Source: Gammaproteobacteria bacterium
GTDB lineage: Bacteria; Pseudomonadota; Gammaproteobacteria; UBA4575
Reading direction: 5' to 3'
NCBI GenBank assembly: GCA_028281205.1
Contig: JANQKJ010000339.1
Coordinates: 1-12,908 of the forward strand
Length of the DNA: 12,908 nt
Made by a program: the position numbers and the translations under genes. This document shows positions 12,490-12,908 of the stretch, piece by piece. The notes under the pieces were generated by a model. That model was not told where the DNA came from and searched no databases. It worked only from the letters and a program-made list of their open reading frames with translations. Within the stretch, counting starts at the first letter, position 1; the number at the start of each line of letters is the position of its first letter.

Positions 12490-12908
12490 TCATTGAATGC
12501 AGCTATTATTTGATTTTTTATACGGTTTATTGCACACCCAACTTTTACCGTCATGATCCAAATGCGCATTCTCAGGAATTTCTATAAGAATACATTGATT
12601 ATTTTGCTGCACATATCCTCTTTCACACTTCCACCCTGGGCCGTATCTTGAATCCGAAAGGTATGCATATTCAGGAATTATAATTTGAACACATTCATTG
12701 TCACTTGCACGATATCCTCGATTACATTCCCACCCAGGAACCTCACCTTCCTCCGTCAAATAACCATTCTTAGGAACAATGATTTTCTCACAGTTATTAA
12801 TAAGCCTGATAAACCCTCGTTTGCAATTCCAGCTTGTTCCTCTTGAAGTTAAATAAGCATTGTCCGGTATTTGAATTTTTATACACGAAGAATCTACAGC
12901 TTTATAGC
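12490..12908 (-). CDS. Cysteine-rich tandem-repeat protein (C-terminal part; 5' end outside window)
   Basis: The frame is open from the window edge (in-frame codons from 12906) to the stop at 12490-12492, giving 138 visible residues. The TTG at 12759 is internal to a repeat and not the start. The visible chain is built from about four units of 32-34 residues. Each has C-x-x-I-x-[IV]-P-x-N-[AG]-[YH]-L, a short Gly/Asp turn, W-x-C-[NKE]-[RK]-[GP]-[YF], then a polar stretch with Asn before the next Cys. Two Cys per unit suggest one disulfide per unit and an extracytoplasmic location. Repeats of this W-x-C-x-RGY / IPENAYL style occur in assorted bacterial secreted proteins, but I cannot name a family or function. 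The upstream domain that would tell the role is beyond the window. Confidence 0.72.
   Translation of the reverse strand, partial: YKAVDSSCIKIQIPDNAYLTSRGTSWNCKRGFIRLINNCEKIIVPKNGYLTEEGEVPGWECNRGYRASDNECVQIIIPEYAYLSDSRYGPGWKCERGYVQQNNQCILIEIPENAHLDHDGKSWVCNKPYKKSNNSCIQ

Overview
The window looks like chromosomal DNA of an AT-rich Gammaproteobacterium. The grounds are a FadL-type outer-membrane protein, PsiE, a tripartite heavy-metal RND pump with an outer-membrane factor, and Gram-negative export and lipoprotein signals. I cannot place the genus. All long frames are open under the standard code, several genes use TTG starts, and I see no rRNA and no complete tRNA.

Left part (1-3189, + strand): the 3' portion of a FadL/OmpP1-family outer-membrane protein, a PsiE-family membrane protein, a VIT1/CCC1-type Fe/Mn transporter with a readable sigma70-like promoter, and a small hydrophobic ORF lying exactly between two copies of a 29-nt palindromic repeat.

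Centre (3758-10468, + strand): a heavy-metal efflux operon. In order it holds a small His-rich membrane protein, a TolC-family outer-membrane factor (CzcC type), a very His-rich small lipoprotein whose start abuts czcC and whose end overlaps czcB, a membrane-fusion protein with an extra N-terminal domain and His-rich ends (CzcB type), and a 1029-residue RND permease (CzcA/CusA type). Together they should form an inner membrane-periplasm-outer membrane pump fed by several His-rich metal-binding proteins. The metal is not settled: TM4 of the permease carries an AcrB-like Asp-Asp pair rather than the CzcA DFG signature.

The efflux operon is bracketed by two direct copies of a ~395-bp dispersed repeat (3222-3616 and 10631-11024, about 87% identical over the distal 219 bp by hand alignment). 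Each copy holds a 23-nt segment with the exact layout of a tRNA-Ser 3' end (T-loop, T-stem strand, acceptor strand, GCCA), plus hairpins whose stems are conserved while their loops differ. Outside these, copies of the 29-nt palindrome lie in opposite orientation (3186-3214 and 11080-11108); two more occur at 1811 and 2844. This nested arrangement is the most unusual thing in the window. No integrase or transposase is present.

Right part (11127-12908, - strand): a DUF2391-like membrane protein, a trypsin-like serine protease with an apparent His/Asp/Ser triad and no signal peptide, and the C-terminal part of a cysteine-rich repeat protein that runs off the window edge.
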